A stretch of DNA of 64,000 nucleotides from Isoetes taiwanensis (GCA_021234155.1 JAJEKV010000334.1:188001-252000), one strand, 5' to 3'. Numbered from the stretch's first letter, positions 1 to 10,254 are shown. Translations and numbers: made by a program. Notes: a model not told the origin generated them from the sequence alone.

Positions 1-854
1 ACAAACTTTCTGTTTTACACAACCAAACAGTGAATTAAACACATATTCATTTGGCATGACCAGTACATAGCATCCAAAAAGGAAAGTCTTTGCCAAATCA
101 TGACAAAGCTTGGGGCCCATCCCTAGTCAAATCATAGACGCCTAGTCACTCTGCTCTCAAGGATACCACTAAAAGACTATAAATGATACAACAGTGAGTG
201 TCATAATCCAAGCTCCAAGTTTATGTTGTGAATCAACAAAATAATAATAGAGAAATAAGAATGCGACCCAGGAATGTTGCTGATAACAGATATTATCAAG
301 GCTCTTTTCAGCTTCAACATTACTTGTTCTTTTGTTGCAGATCTGATTATATTTCCTGAACACTGTTAAAAGGCAAGGGGCGCATTAATGGTTCTGAAGT
401 TTGAAAGGAATATGAGTTTACATGAGGCCTTCTATGGTTCATATATTTAGTATCTGCCACTCACAGTGCTAGAATGCACATCCTAACGCCAGAGATCCCC
501 ACCTTGTGCAGTATCTAAATTATCTAGCAGATATGGTTAAGATGCCTAACTATATGCCTTGATTCTACCAAAGTTGGAAGATCAGATTATAAATAGAAAT
601 AAAATCAAACACTTTGGTGCTCTGGTCTATGCTAATTCTTATCAATACCGCTTTGCGCATTAAACAGAGAAATAAAAAGAACCTTAGCTGGCAATGGTCT
701 AATGGGCTCGTAAAGACAATACTACCTCCCAGATCTGGATCCAGAATGTCTTTTAAAACCAGATCTCATAATAACTTCACAGCTAAAACGGGTAAAATCT
801 TTTGAATAGAGCTGAAACACTAACTGGGAGATTTGATGAATGTGAGACATGCTA
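1..854. other. Intergenic DNA, no gene recognised
   Basis: No ORF here has recognisable protein motifs. The only structure I see is the first copy of a dispersed direct repeat (181-322), listed separately. AT-rich composition is typical of plant intergenic DNA. Confidence 0.6.
181..322 (+). repeat. Dispersed direct repeat, copy 1
   Basis: This stretch recurs at 8012-8177 in the same orientation with few substitutions. Both copies start with aaatgatacaacagtgagtg and end near gctcttttcagcttcaa. The second copy carries an extra insertion of about 22 bp (around 8072). Family unknown; no coding potential seen. Confidence 0.8.
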
Positions 855-1140
855 TCAAACAAGAAATGGCAACACTGACAAGCCTTGAGTACATGCTACC
901 AGACTTGAAAAGAAGGTTACCTTGTCTGGCTTAAAGTCATGCCATTGCATTTCTCTAAATAGTTCCATGGCCTCTTCAACAACATGATGAGCATACCCAG
1001 ACACCATGGCATTCCATGAAATAATATCTCGAGCTTGCATTTCGTCAAAGACCTGGCAGGCATTTACAATGCTGCCACATTTAAAGTATGTGCCTATGAA
1101 AGAGTGGCCAATGCAGATACCTACAATAAGTCCAACATTT
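855..1140 (-). pseudogene. PPR protein gene fragment (about one and a half repeats)
   Basis: The minus strand encodes residues typical of a plant PLS-type pentatricopeptide repeat. A segment ending in KCGSIVNACQVFDEM is followed by ARDIISWNAMVSGYA and then KPDKVTFFSSLVACTQG. These match the usual order of an L/S-type repeat and the start of the next P repeat. PPR proteins normally have many tandem repeats and bind organelle RNA. Only about 90 residues remain, with no start codon, targeting peptide or downstream E/DYW domain, so this is a truncated fragment. The reading frame is open across the join, so the fragment may be young or an exon piece moved by an element. The 88-bp tandem duplication begins immediately beyond its upstream edge. 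Confidence 0.75.
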
Positions 1141-1308
1141 ATATGTTGAATATCGTCATCTTTTCGAAGACACTTATAGCTTCACTACTTTTGCCTCGCA
1201 GAGCATGCCTTGAAATGATTCAACATTTATATGTTGAATATCGTCATCTTTTCGAAGACACTTATAGCTTCACTACTTTTGCCTTGCAGATCATGCCTTA
1301 AAATGATT
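1133..1308 (+). repeat. Tandem duplication, 88-bp unit x2
   Basis: Units at 1133-1220 and 1221-1308 are nearly identical, each beginning caacatttatatgttgaata and running through tcttttcgaagacacttata. The unit start is itself a short palindrome (acatttatatgt). It abuts the PPR fragment. No function evident. Confidence 0.85.
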
Positions 1309-1518
1309 ATGATCCATAAATTCAAATCATAAAATGACATTATTTCAAATGCTCGACAAGCATACTTCAATTAGCAAAGAAATTATATTTTAAAAATTGC
1401 ATGGAAGGTAGACATTTAAAACCTGGTAAATGAAATAGCAAAACAGCCCAATAACGCAACCATACAACCTACAAATTGCATAAAAACGTGTAAATTGGGC
1501 CAGCCTAAGAGCATATGC

Positions 1519-1534
1519 AATCTGTGCAATTATA
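1519..1534. repeat. LINE target-site duplication, left copy
   Basis: The 16-bp sequence aatctgtgcaattata is repeated exactly at 7996-8011. The two copies bracket the LINE, as expected for target-primed reverse transcription. Confidence 0.9.
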
Positions 1535-2081
1535 TATATATATTTTTTATTGAAGGCGTATTTATGTATTAATTATAAAGTATAAGTTAACAAAAAGTGG
1601 TACTTTTTGAAGGGAAGTATAACCCTAGTAGACCCGTAAAGAGTGCTGTTGGAAAATAGTGATAGTAACCAAGATAAGCTAGAGTATGAGCTAGAATCTA
1701 GCCCCTGTGCCAAATATAAAGCCTGTTGTGATCTAGAAGTGTGATCTGAGGTTAGTGTTGGTGGGCTTCCTGCCTCTGCCTCTGACCATAACAGAGAGCA
1801 AACAGAAAGGACACATGCAGGATTCTGCTTTGGCCATATTAGACCGGCCCTTACTATCTTTTGCCTCACAGAGCATTCCTCTTCTTGCATTATAATTACG
1901 GACACGACAGCGATTTGCGAGAGCGGGGGTTCGTCATGGCCATATATATTCGGAGGACCAAACACCTTGATCCATTGTTGATTTGCCACTGGGTCGATCT
2001 TTTTCCATTTGAGTTTGCGCACCAACACAAAGATAATCCCTATAAAATCAGAAACAAAGATGTCAGACTCATGTTTTAGTC
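1535..2081 (-). other. LINE 3' untranslated region
   Basis: This lies between the end of the ORF2 C-terminal segment and the A-rich tail. A minus-strand ORF of 176 codons (1573-2103) runs through it but has no recognisable domain. It starts inside the last ORF2 codons in another frame, so I treat it as chance. Confidence 0.6.
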
Positions 2082-3377
2082 CTATGCAGCAGCAGTAATC
2101 CATTTAATGTCATATTCGGTTTGCTTGATGATAGCCTCAGGATGAGTAATATCGCAGTTGAATATGAAGTTGTTTCTTCCCTTCCAAATTTGCCACAGAA
2201 GGATGTAAATCCTCCAGTCGTTGGGGTTATTTGGCAGAAAAAACTCTAGCGGGTCAAGAGAGTTAAGATCATAACCAAAAATGGTAGAGGCTAACTCCAG
2301 GATCCATTCCGACCAGATGCATGATTTAAACAAGTGCTCCTCATCCTCCCTAGAATTAAGGCACCTGGGACAGGCATCCGAATCTGACATTTGGATCTTG
2401 TGCCTTTTGTGATTAGTGGCTAAAGCTCTGTGCCAAAGCTGCCACATGAAAGATTTCACTTTAGGAGGGATTGGGCTCGACCACATGAACTTTTAGATTC
2501 CTTGTGCATCTGTCCTCCTCAGTTTTCCATTTAGTATGGATGGAGAGCCTTTGACCTCTCATCGGATACTTGTAAGCTGATTTAACCTTGAAACCAGTAG
2601 TTCCATTATGAGTCCAGTTCTGATCATCATCATCAATCCATCTTCCTTGAGAGAGCACTTGATAAATGTTGTTGTAGAGAATCTCGGTATCCATTCCTTC
2701 ACCAGCCAAAACAGAGTGTTGAAAAGGGATAATCCCTTGGTCATTAAACATATCTCGATGAAAATAATTCCTTTACTTCCCCATAACCTACTTTTGCTCA
2801 GGAAGTGACAGGCTAAACATAAAGAAGAGTCATTAGTTAGGAGCCCCGGGTTCCAAAAGATGGATTGATCCATGGATAGGCCCTCTTTCCAGGTAAACAT
2901 TCCCTTGACTAGGTTCCAAGCTCTAATCCATTTCTTTATAAGACCAGGGACAGAATTAGGAACAGTGAAGGGGAAATGAATCGAATGGGGCAAAATCAGA
3001 TTTAACTTTCTCCATCCATAGGATAGGCATTTGCTTAAATAATGTCTGATGATAATGGAGACTGGATGATTGATCATGTTATATGCTGCCTTATACAAGT
3101 ATTTGGCAGCAAGAGCTACCCCCTGTTTCTCAATGTTAATCACTCCAAGTCCCCCCAGATTCTTGCTTTTGCAACACTCATCCATGGCTACTGGAGTCCA
3201 ACACCTTCTATTCTGACCACAGGATATAAATCTCCCAATTATGCTCTGTAATTTGGACGTTACTTTCTTCGGAGCAAGGATAACAGAGGATTGATAGACG
3301 TGGGAGGAGGAAATAACAAAGTTAGCAATGATTGCCCTCCCCTGCTTAGAGATATACTTGGAATTTAGGCCGTCCAC
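2082..3377 (-). pseudogene. LINE ORF2, post-RT region and zf-RVT-like C-terminus (broken)
   Basis: This is the C-terminal part of the LINE polyprotein. The upstream piece (2559-3377) has the typical LINE thumb/connection pattern: an FVISSSHVYQSSV segment, then CCKSKNLGGLGVINIEKQG, which matches the common W..C.pK..GGLG motif. The downstream piece (2082-2486) opens with PPKVKSFMWQLWHRALATN and has CPRCLNSREDEEHLFKSC, the CxxC...H...C arrangement of the zf-RVT domain. The two are joined through a third frame near 2461-2751, so at least two frameshifts break the gene. No RNase H domain follows, unlike some plant L1 lineages. Confidence 0.85.
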
Positions 3378-3394
3378 CTTTTTCTGGAATTTCT

Positions 3395-5026
3395 CTATGA
3401 TCTCAGACCACAGATATCAGAGGGAGTACCTTTCAGGGCAAGGGAAAAGCCTAAAACCTTAGAAGAGGTGGTAGGGAGGATATACTTACAGCCCAGGAGA
3501 GCAGCTGTTTGCTCTCCTTTTACCTGGTCTCTGACCACCACTTTCGATTTGATAGGGTTGATCTTACAGCCTGAGGCTTCTCCAAAATTCTCCAGAATAC
3601 TTTGGGTGTTGGTGATGGATCTGTTGTCCATCGAGACTAGCAGGAATGTATCATCTGCAAATGACCATTTAGGATTTGATCCATTTCTCCGTTGTTGGGA
3701 AGGGTGAGACCTTGGATCACGTTAGTTCTCTTCGCCTCTTCCAATTTACCATGAAGAGCCTCCATCACAATGAGAAAAAGAAAATGGGCTAACGGGCATC
3801 CCTGCTTCACACCTCTTTGCAGAGGGAAGAAGGGGCCGCATTCCCCATTGATCAAAACAGAGGATCTGGAATTGGATAGAATTGCTTGAAATAAAAGAAT
3901 TACCTCATCCGAAAACCCCAAGGCTTTGCAGCATTTGAACAGGAAATCCCAACTTACCGTGTCGAAGGCTTTGGTGATGTCCAGCTTAATTAAGGCAATA
4001 TCCTGATTAGAGTCCTTAGCCCAATTAAGCCCCAGCATAGCTGTGACCACATTGTCCAATATGAATCTGTCTTTCAGATATGCAGCTTGTGAAGTGCTTA
4101 CAATTCTTTCCAAAACAGTCTTAAGTCTTCTGGCAATAGTTCCTGAAATTATCTTATAGATAACATTGGTTAGCGAAATAGGCCTGTAATCTGAAAACGT
4201 GGCTGGCATATCAGTTTTGGGGATAAGAGTGATGAAGCTAGTATTGATCCTTGCATCCAAGCGCTTTATAGTTCTGAACTCGTTAGCTAAATTAACAATG
4301 CTATCCCCTAAAATAGGCCAAACCTTGATGAAGAATTCGATTGGGAGTCCATCCGGGCCAGGACTCTTTCCCTTCTCCATTTCTTTAGCAATTTGGAAAA
4401 GCTCCTCTTTGGAGAAGGGTAATTCAATGCTAGAGTTGTCCTCCATACTAACTTTTGGTTGGAGGTTGATAAACCTGTTCATGATATCCTGGGAGCTGTC
4501 ATGATTGGTCCCCATTATCTTTTTAAAATGATCGGTAGCTTCTTTGATCTGATTTTCATCAGATTTCTTCATCCCCAACTCTTATTTCGAATATATGGTT
4601 CTTCTTGATTCTGCCTTTAGCCTTTACAAAAAAGAATTTGGAGCTACTCCTCTCGTCATGTTTGATCTCCCTTATCTTTGCCTTAAGCTTCCAACCTTCA
4701 GCAATTTTGATTTCTTCTTTCTCAATTTCCGCTCTGATATTGTCTTTGTCCCCTTCGGGAGCATTAGGGAGACTATCCCTCAGATTTTGGAGGGAGGGTA
4801 GCTTACTAAGATGAACTTTTTTCCCCCATTCCTTGAGCCACTTCTTTGTAGCCTTTGCCACTTGAATCCACCAGTACATCCAGCCCGATTGACCATTAGG
4901 CTTGGGGAGATTCTGTAAAACTTCCTGAAACTTATCCATAAAGTCTTCGTGGTCTAGGAGGCTGGCGTTGAGCTTAAAGTAAGTTTTCCTTTTCTTGTTG
5001 GACTTGTAGGTAGGCATGATCCTCAA
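3395..5026 (-). pseudogene. LINE ORF2, linker and reverse transcriptase domain (frameshifted)
   Basis: The linker (4559-5026) leads into the RT. RT landmarks are KGKSPGPDGLPIEFF (4578-3637 frame), SDYRPISLTNVIYKIIS, ALIKLDITKAFDTVSWDF, the RGVKQGCPLAHFLFLIVMEAL block and, in a shifted frame near 3645, WSFADDTFLLV with the catalytic FADD box. A frameshift lies just before FADD, separating it from the preceding RT motifs; another lies between the linker and the RT. The enzyme would copy LINE RNA at a nicked target site. Motif order and spacing are normal for plant L1. The breaks make this copy non-functional. Confidence 0.92.
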
Positions 5027-5155
5027 CTGTTGAGGGAAGTGATCTGAGAGAGTGTACCCTTCCAGGTTGCTTATTCTGCTGCTGTGGTTCCAAAGATTCT
5101 CAGAAAGGTAATACCTGTCATGAAGACATAGGGTGGGGTCTGCCCTTTTGTCAGT

Positions 5156-5730
5156 TTAGCTATAGGAGTTGGGCTTGGTTCTGGCCAGAGTAAGGTTATG
5201 GCTCCTAGTGAGGTCCAGCCAAGCATCCTTCTCATTCTGCCCTTGAGGTGCGAAATTCTTATTTTTCATGAAACTGTTAGTCACCATGTTAAGATCACCA
5301 CCTAAAATACATTCATCAAACTCTAAATTATCTAAACTAATTTTCACCTTCTTCCAAACATCTACTCTTTCTAAGGGGTTATTGAAAGCATAAATATTTA
5401 CGGGGCAAGCCTAGGGAAAATGGTACGAGAGAGGAGGATGCCATCCGCCATTCCTACTATTAATCATATAAATATCAGAGATGTTAAGATGATTTTTCCA
5501 AGCTATCGCAATGCCACCAGAGGATTCATTAGCAGGGATAGGCCATATACTATAATTAGGGGGAGAGCTCTACTTAAATTTCTCTCATAATCCGAGTCAT
5601 GCAGTTTGTGTTCCTGTAAGAAGAGAATATCAGGGTTAAGGGATGAGAGGCATACCTTCAGCCTCTCTCTTTTAATAATGATGTTGATACCCTGGAGGTT
5701 CCAGGTAACACAATTGATCTCTTTATCCAT
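5156..5730 (-). pseudogene. LINE ORF2, N-terminal apurinic-like endonuclease (broken)
   Basis: ORF2 begins with ATG at 5730, whose A is shared with the TAA stop of ORF1 (TAATG). The first segment reads CVTWNLQGI...NPDILFLQEHKL, matching the N-terminal motifs of the LINE exonuclease/endonuclease/phosphatase fold, including the metal-binding Glu in the LQEHK motif. A second segment (5156-5347) has ECILGGDLNMV, the GDxN motif. Frame is lost between about 5350 and 5500, and the region carrying the SDH motif runs into further breaks before 5026. The enzyme would nick target DNA to prime reverse transcription. Confidence 0.88.
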
Positions 5731-7244
5731 TAATACCTATATTTTCCTAGGACCATCCCTGCTTGAATGGTCTGTTTCCTTGGACTAGATCTGCTTGGGC
5801 CAGAATAGGACTTTTTCTTACCTCTACCTTTTTTCCTGTTGACAATATTCCAGCCTGTGTCTTCAATGTCTGGATCATTCCTTTGAGTTTCCCATTGAGT
5901 ATCAGCCTCATTACCCTGTTGAGTGGAGTCAAGATTCTTGGGAAAAGTGAAGACTAAGTTCCCTGTGTCAATTCTCACTGAAAGGTTAATATTCTTGATA
6001 AGGACAACCATGTCATCTTGAATTTTAATTTTAGGAAAGTGGTCATGACAATGCTTTCTTTGATCAGGAATGATCAGAGTTTGTTTGGTATCAAAGTTAT
6101 CCTCGATCTTATTGGGCACAGTATTATCCTTTTTATTAGCTTTCGGGATCCAAACTTGTTTAGGAATTTGGTTCGAGACTGCTTCAGGTTCTTGGATCGG
6201 CCATTTAGAATAATTGATGGTAAGGTCCAGGAATTCATCAGCCTTGACTCGGACTTTAATCTTCCTCTTCCATTCAGAGTTAATTTTCTTAGATATGCAT
6301 ACCGAAGGGAAGTTAGTTTGAGGAATAGTGATTTCGAGGACCTCCCCTAAAGGTTCACAAATGGCATTCAGATGGGATCTGGTCCAAAAAGCTGGGGGGA
6401 GATTTGGGAAAGATAACCATGTAGAGGTCTGGATCTCCTCCTTTGTTCCTGGAATGAAATTGGGCGACCAATTCATTAAGTAGAAGGGAGCATTGTTGAT
6501 GAAGTCCAGCTTCCTCCTCAGAATTTGCTTGACGCAAATCTCGTCCCTACAAACAATCTGGAAGGTCTTCTTATCCAACCTAAGTATGGAAAGGATCGGG
6601 ATATGTTGGGCTTTAGTAATCCAATTCTTAATTTCCCCCTGATTAGGGCACATACGCGGGAAATGTACAAGAATAGCATTCCTGGAAAACAAGTCAGTAG
6701 CAGAAGAGTCCGAAACAGCAAGCAAATCTATAAAATTCCCCCTAACTGTATTCTGGTTCCCTAAGTTAGTCGGTTGAGAAACAGAACCAGAAATATTATC
6801 CTTCATAAGAATATTTTTATAGGAGGGGATAGAAGGTGGACCTTTGATCTTGTCGGTCTTGCCAATTACGGGGATGGAGTTGCTAATTTTGTTTTCTCCA
6901 ATCTTAGCTTTCGGCACATTTAGCGCTGATAGCCGGATTTCCTCGCAGTTCCCGCATTCACATGAGTTCACCTCTTCCGGATTAAAGAATCCGTTTGAGT
7001 CCTTGATATTGCATGTTTTCGCTGATTTCTTGCCTCTTAACTGATATACCTCGAGGGATGTTGAGATGCCTTCCAATGGTTCGTTCAGCGCCAGAGTTTG
7101 CCTAAAGATTTTCCTGTGCCTTTCAATAACATTGTCTTCGGCCTCTTCCCATCTCTTTATGAGCCTGATGCTAGCATTGGACGTTTCTCTCAACCCGTCC
7201 CATTGAATGATCAGGTTTTTAACTTTTGCAAGCATTTCATCCAT
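5730..7244 (-). CDS. LINE ORF1 protein, DUF4283-like (504 aa)
   Basis: An uninterrupted ORF. I chose the ATG at 7244 (MDEMLAKVKN); the frame stays open upstream to about 7298 without another ATG. An N-terminal segment holds a Cys cluster (SCECGNCEE, plus CNIKD upstream) that could bind zinc. The middle (from about residue 190) resembles DUF4283: FPRMCPNQGEIKNWI, then YLMNWSPNFIPG, a TSTWLSFPNLPP segment and PLGEVLEI. In plants, DUF4283 is typical of L1 ORF1 proteins and is thought to bind element RNA. The C-terminus is basic (KKGRGKKKS), fitting nucleic-acid binding. The stop overlaps the ORF2 start by one base. An intact ORF1 beside a broken ORF2 is notable. Confidence 0.85.
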   Translation of the reverse strand: MDEMLAKVKNLIIQWDGLRETSNASIRLIKRWEEAEDNVIERHRKIFRQTLALNEPLEGISTSLEVYQLRGKKSAKTCNIKDSNGFFNPEEVNSCECGNCEEIRLSALNVPKAKIGENKISNSIPVIGKTDKIKGPPSIPSYKNILMKDNISGSVSQPTNLGNQNTVRGNFIDLLAVSDSSATDLFSRNAILVHFPRMCPNQGEIKNWITKAQHIPILSILRLDKKTFQIVCRDEICVKQILRRKLDFINNAPFYLMNWSPNFIPGTKEEIQTSTWLSFPNLPPAFWTRSHLNAICEPLGEVLEITIPQTNFPSVCISKKINSEWKRKIKVRVKADEFLDLTINYSKWPIQEPEAVSNQIPKQVWIPKANKKDNTVPNKIEDNFDTKQTLIIPDQRKHCHDHFPKIKIQDDMVVLIKNINLSVRIDTGNLVFTFPKNLDSTQQGNEADTQWETQRNDPDIEDTGWNIVNRKKGRGKKKSYSGPSRSSPRKQTIQAGMVLGKYRY

Positions 7245-7995
7245 GTATGCCCTGAAGATACTGTTCTCGAAGGGAATTTTTAATCCGGAAGAAAGCAACC
7301 GTTATCAGGCTGCAGACCTTTCCCCTTCACTTTTTCCCTCCAGAAAGGGGATAACTGCCAATGATAACTCCTTTCCCTTCCCAAGAAGAATCTCGCCTAA
7401 GATATGCCAAGCCGTACACAGAAGCTACAGAGAATGCAGATCCTAAAGAGCTAAACCTGACCCTAACCTGACAGCCCCCCTAGATCTGGCACGGGGCCCA
7501 AGAAAACCACTAATTGGATACTAGGAACCTCCACACCACCGTATCGAGATCAGTGATGTGTTGGGATGGCTGGAGGTCGAAGAATGTCGCCCATGATGGA
7601 ATATAGGTTCAATCCCAAATTCAATAGGGGCGCTCATAGTGAAGAGATTTCGTTCAAATCATTACCGGGGCCATGCGTCTGGTGAGAATTGTATTTGTAA
7701 CTCTCAAAGAGCCCGATCTATCAAAACAAAGAATACATAGGAAGAACGAACTAACACCAAATCTGCAAAAGCCAATTCTTGAATGAGAATCTACTGTACT
7801 GGAAATCAAATTTTCTATAACTACTACGACATCCTGCAGTTCCAGGGGGGTGATAGATATTCCCAACCCCTGGAGAACAGCTTCAAGCAAAGCCTCATCC
7901 ATCGGGTTTGGGAGATTCTCCCTGGAGCCAGGCGCTCGGTTCGAGGCACTCAACGTTCATTTTTCCTTGTGTCAATCCCCTTTGTTTTTCCATCT
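7245..7995 (-). other. LINE 5' leader with a short ORF
   Basis: This is the region upstream of ORF1 on the minus strand. An ORF from ATG 7905 to 7654 begins MDEALLEAVLQGLGISITPL and is acidic/hydrophobic at first, then degenerates. It may be the relic of an upstream start of ORF1 or an unrelated leader ORF; frames between it and ORF1 are not continuous. I do not recognise a domain. An internal RNA polymerase II promoter would be expected here but cannot be proven by eye. Confidence 0.45.
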
Positions 7996-8011
7996 AATCT
8001 GTGCAATTATA
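7996..8011. repeat. LINE target-site duplication, right copy
   Basis: An exact copy of the 16 bp at 1519-1534 (aatctgtgcaattata). It defines the 5' boundary of the minus-strand LINE. Confidence 0.9.
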
Positions 8012-8177
8012 AATGATACAACAGTGAGTGTTATAATCCAAACTCCAAGTTCATATTGTGAATCAACAAAAACTCCAGTATTTGCATATTTAAAATAATA
8101 ATAGAGAAATAAAAATGCGACCTCGAATGTTGCTGATAGCAGATATCATCAAGGCTCTTTTCAGCTTCAAGGAAGAT
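8012..8177 (+). repeat. Dispersed direct repeat, copy 2
   Basis: This matches 181-322 in the same orientation. It adjoins the LINE target-site duplication, and its end overlaps the start of the large inverted repeat by about 9 bp. Confidence 0.8.
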
Positions 8178-8429
8178 GTCATGCCTGAATTTTGTAGAGC
8201 ATTAGTAAAGAAAGGAAGATGTTGTGCCTAAATTTTGTAGAGGTGAATTTTGTCCGCTTGTGAGTGCACCTTGTTGGGCTAATATGTAAGCTTGACTTTT
8301 ATTTTAATGTTTGGATTGAGATAACTATTTGGTTGTCAGATATGTTGTGGTTTAGAAAGCACCTGTTCTATTGATCCACAACTAAGCTACCATTGCAGGA
8401 CAAACTGTTGAAGCCAGTCCTTAGCAATA

Positions 8430-8700
8430 CACATGTATATATGGCTTCATTCTTGCGAGCACCACAGACAAGAGTGATCAGGTTTATGAGAAATTTCATT
8501 TGGAGTCGTACAAAGGAAGAAGTGTAAATTTGGTGCACCAATTCTATCGAGCTAAAGTTTTGCTATATAAGATGCCAAAGAAAAATGGTAGAAATGCATT
8601 TCATCAAGATTATGCACTAGACCAAAGGAAAGTTCTTTGGAGGGCACTATTGAGGCAATGACCAAAGGAATGGTGTTTCTTAGGACCATGTTGCGGACAT
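8430..8700 (+). pseudogene. Possible LINE ORF2 fragment within the left arm
   Basis: Plus-strand translation gives MASFLRAPQTRVIRFMRNF followed by IWS, resembling the post-RT region of LINE ORF2 where a short helix precedes an FxW motif. Downstream frames are interrupted. The mirror copy lies in the right arm near 10890-11130. This is a weak call based on one motif. Confidence 0.3.
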
Positions 8701-9227
8701 TTGTTTGTAGTTGTGACTCTCATGTCATAAGGTATGAATAAATGAAAAATTGGCATGCCATCTAAACTTATATAAGTCAGCTTCCTATTTTTCTTTCTGC
8801 CTCAGTTTTTTGGGTTGCCCGTAGGGCAATCCTTGGGGAGTGTGGGGAGGGACAGATAAAGGGCCATGATTTAAGAATATTGTGATATATTCTTTGTCTA
8901 CGGCTATGTACTTTTGGGATTTGAGGGACACCTGAGGACATATAGACGGTGTGGATTTTATGGAGTCTGGGTGGAAGGCGGGGATGCGATCTCAGCTTCC
9001 TACAGTATGGTTATGTTCTCTTGTTCTTCTTAAGCACTTCCACAATGAGTTCTGTAAGGCTTAACCTACTCTAATCGCCGGAGCTCAGAAGTTCGAGCCT
9101 TTGAAGTTCGAGCCTTTGAACAAGTAGCCCAGAAGGAAATTTCCTTTCTTTCCAATCCAGTTATGATTTGTGGATCTGGAAATACGGATTGAATTCGCTA
9201 ATAGGCACTCAAATGTATTCATAAAGC

Positions 9228-9331
9228 TTGTCTTGGCATTTTGAAGGAGGAAAAGATTGCGAACTGGGAGCTCCGCTCCACACTTTTAACAAGGCAACGC
9301 ATTTGTTTAATGCCAAGGAATATTATGAATG
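9228..9331 (+). pseudogene. DUF309 exon, truncated copy
   Basis: This reads SWHFEGGKDCELGAPLHTFN then HLFNAKEYYEC, the first half of the DUF309 exon seen intact on the other arm (10050-10254). It stops mid-motif at the inner edge of the inverted repeat and runs on in frame into unrelated LINE-like sequence, making a chimeric ORF of about 108 codons (9228-9554). Non-functional as DUF309. Confidence 0.75.
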
Positions 9332-9554
9332 CCGTCAGCAAGTGCTCCTGGCTATTTATCCGGATACTTGGAATAAGTTGCAGAGCCAAGCATTTCATTT
9401 AGCATCAGGATGGTTGTTGTGGTCCATCTGGAAGCGCAGGAGATTGTGTGTCTTTCAGGGTTTAGATATTCCTCCTGTAGTTGTCCTCCAGGACGCACAA
9501 GCTAGAATTGCTAAGGCCTACCATTGCTCCTACCAAGCGACAGTTGATATTTGA
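9332..9554 (+). pseudogene. LINE ORF2 C-terminal tail fragment
   Basis: Translated in frame with the DUF309 piece, this gives FHLASGWLLWSIWKRRRLCV, followed by FQGLDIPPVVVLQDAQARI. The W.LW.IWK.RN/R...F pattern followed by a helical tail is typical of the end of plant LINE ORF2 after zf-RVT. It occupies the spacer of the inverted repeat. No start or upstream domains are present. Confidence 0.5.
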
Positions 9555-10049
9555 GTTCCATTTGAGTGTGTTGTCTTATGCATAGGCTGGTGGTTCTACT
9601 AGTGGATCATGATTATCCTTTGAGATTTTATTCTCGCCTGTACATTTGTATCTGGCTTTTGGCTTGGAGTTCCAATAAAGTTTTCCTCCATCAAAAACAA
9701 AAAGGGGAGCATGGGAAACTATTCAAAGGCAAGCGAGCCATTCATGACGCCAAGAAGATCATCAGATTCAGCAAAGTAATCCTCAGCGTCGGCATTACAA
9801 GCAAACTACGAGGCCACTTTCATGAAGATGGAAACATTGATAATGTAGTGTTATAGAAAAGGATATCACATGCCATGCACCTGACCAACTTTCAATCAAG
9901 TATCTCATTCACTAGGAATTAAGAACTGAGTCTAATTAAAAGAGCAAGCTATGGAACTTAAGCTAATCCTATAGGATTGAATATCATATTAGAGTCACAT
10001 CTCGAATATCAAATTAAATATAGCAATAAATCATTTGACAATAGCATAC
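9555..10049. other. Inverted-repeat spacer, no gene recognised
   Basis: The segment 9566-9856 has an open plus frame (GKRAIHDAKKIIRFSKVILS) but no known domain. From 10049 downward on the minus strand is the intron that follows the DUF309 exon (donor gtatgc). Confidence 0.45.
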
Positions 10050-10254
10050 CTGACTGAAGGTGATACATGGCAACAATACACTGAAGAACCCCAAGAAGTA
10101 AACTTCTTTCTGGCTCATGGGCATCATTCCACAGACTTTCCAGAACATCGTGACATTCATAATATTCCTTGGCATTAAACAAATGCGCTGCCTTGTTAAA
10201 AGTGTGGAGCGGAGCTCCTTCGCAATCTTCTCCTTCTTCAAAATGCCAAGACAA
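10050..10254 (-). pseudogene. DUF309-family protein, isolated exon
   Basis: The minus strand encodes HTFNKAAHLFNAKEYYECHD, VLESLWNDAHEPERSL and GVLQCIVAMYHLQSG. This is the core of the DUF309 domain, whose hallmark is N...YYe.HevlE.lW......r.ll.GllQ.....yHl. Plant members are predicted plastid proteins of unknown function. The exon ends in a good splice donor (cag|gtatgc, 10050/10049). Upstream an in-frame TAA precedes the coding start, and a preceding exon would be expected. A possible transit-peptide-like start (MESGWKAGRRSQLPV, near 10594) ends at a stop, so the 5' exon looks broken. No downstream exon was found, so I call it a captured gene piece. Confidence 0.7.

Larger units (their letters stand above)
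1535..7995 (-). mobile_element. Near full-length L1-type LINE (non-LTR retrotransposon)
   Basis: A 6.46-kb element on the minus strand carries ORF1 (DUF4283-like), then ORF2 with endonuclease, reverse transcriptase and a C-terminal zf-RVT-like domain. It is flanked by a perfect 16-bp target-site duplication. The 3' end lies at the left, where the minus strand reads into a short A-rich tail (ataaaaaatatata). Both termini can be placed, so 5' truncation is minimal or absent. ORF1 is open, but ORF2 is split by several frameshifts and stops, so the copy cannot now supply its own RT. The perfect TSD and open ORF1 suggest fairly recent insertion. It sits between the flanking sequence gcatatgc and the second copy of the 181-322 repeat. 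Confidence 0.93.
8169..9331 (+). repeat. Large inverted repeat, left arm
   Basis: The reverse complement of this arm matches 10154-11396 at roughly 90% by eye over its whole length. Shared landmarks include the block around tttgtctacggctatgtact, the segment ggtggaaggcggggatgcga (other arm ggtggaaggcggggaggcga), and the DUF309 coding start. The left arm lacks about 110 bp present in the right arm (at about 9000). Both arms diverge sharply after gaatg in the DUF309 exon, at 9331/10154. Confidence 0.9.

Noticed and set aside
1573-2103. 176-codon minus-strand ORF
   Set aside because: It overlaps the end of LINE ORF2 in another frame and continues through the 3' UTR; no domain and no conserved motif.
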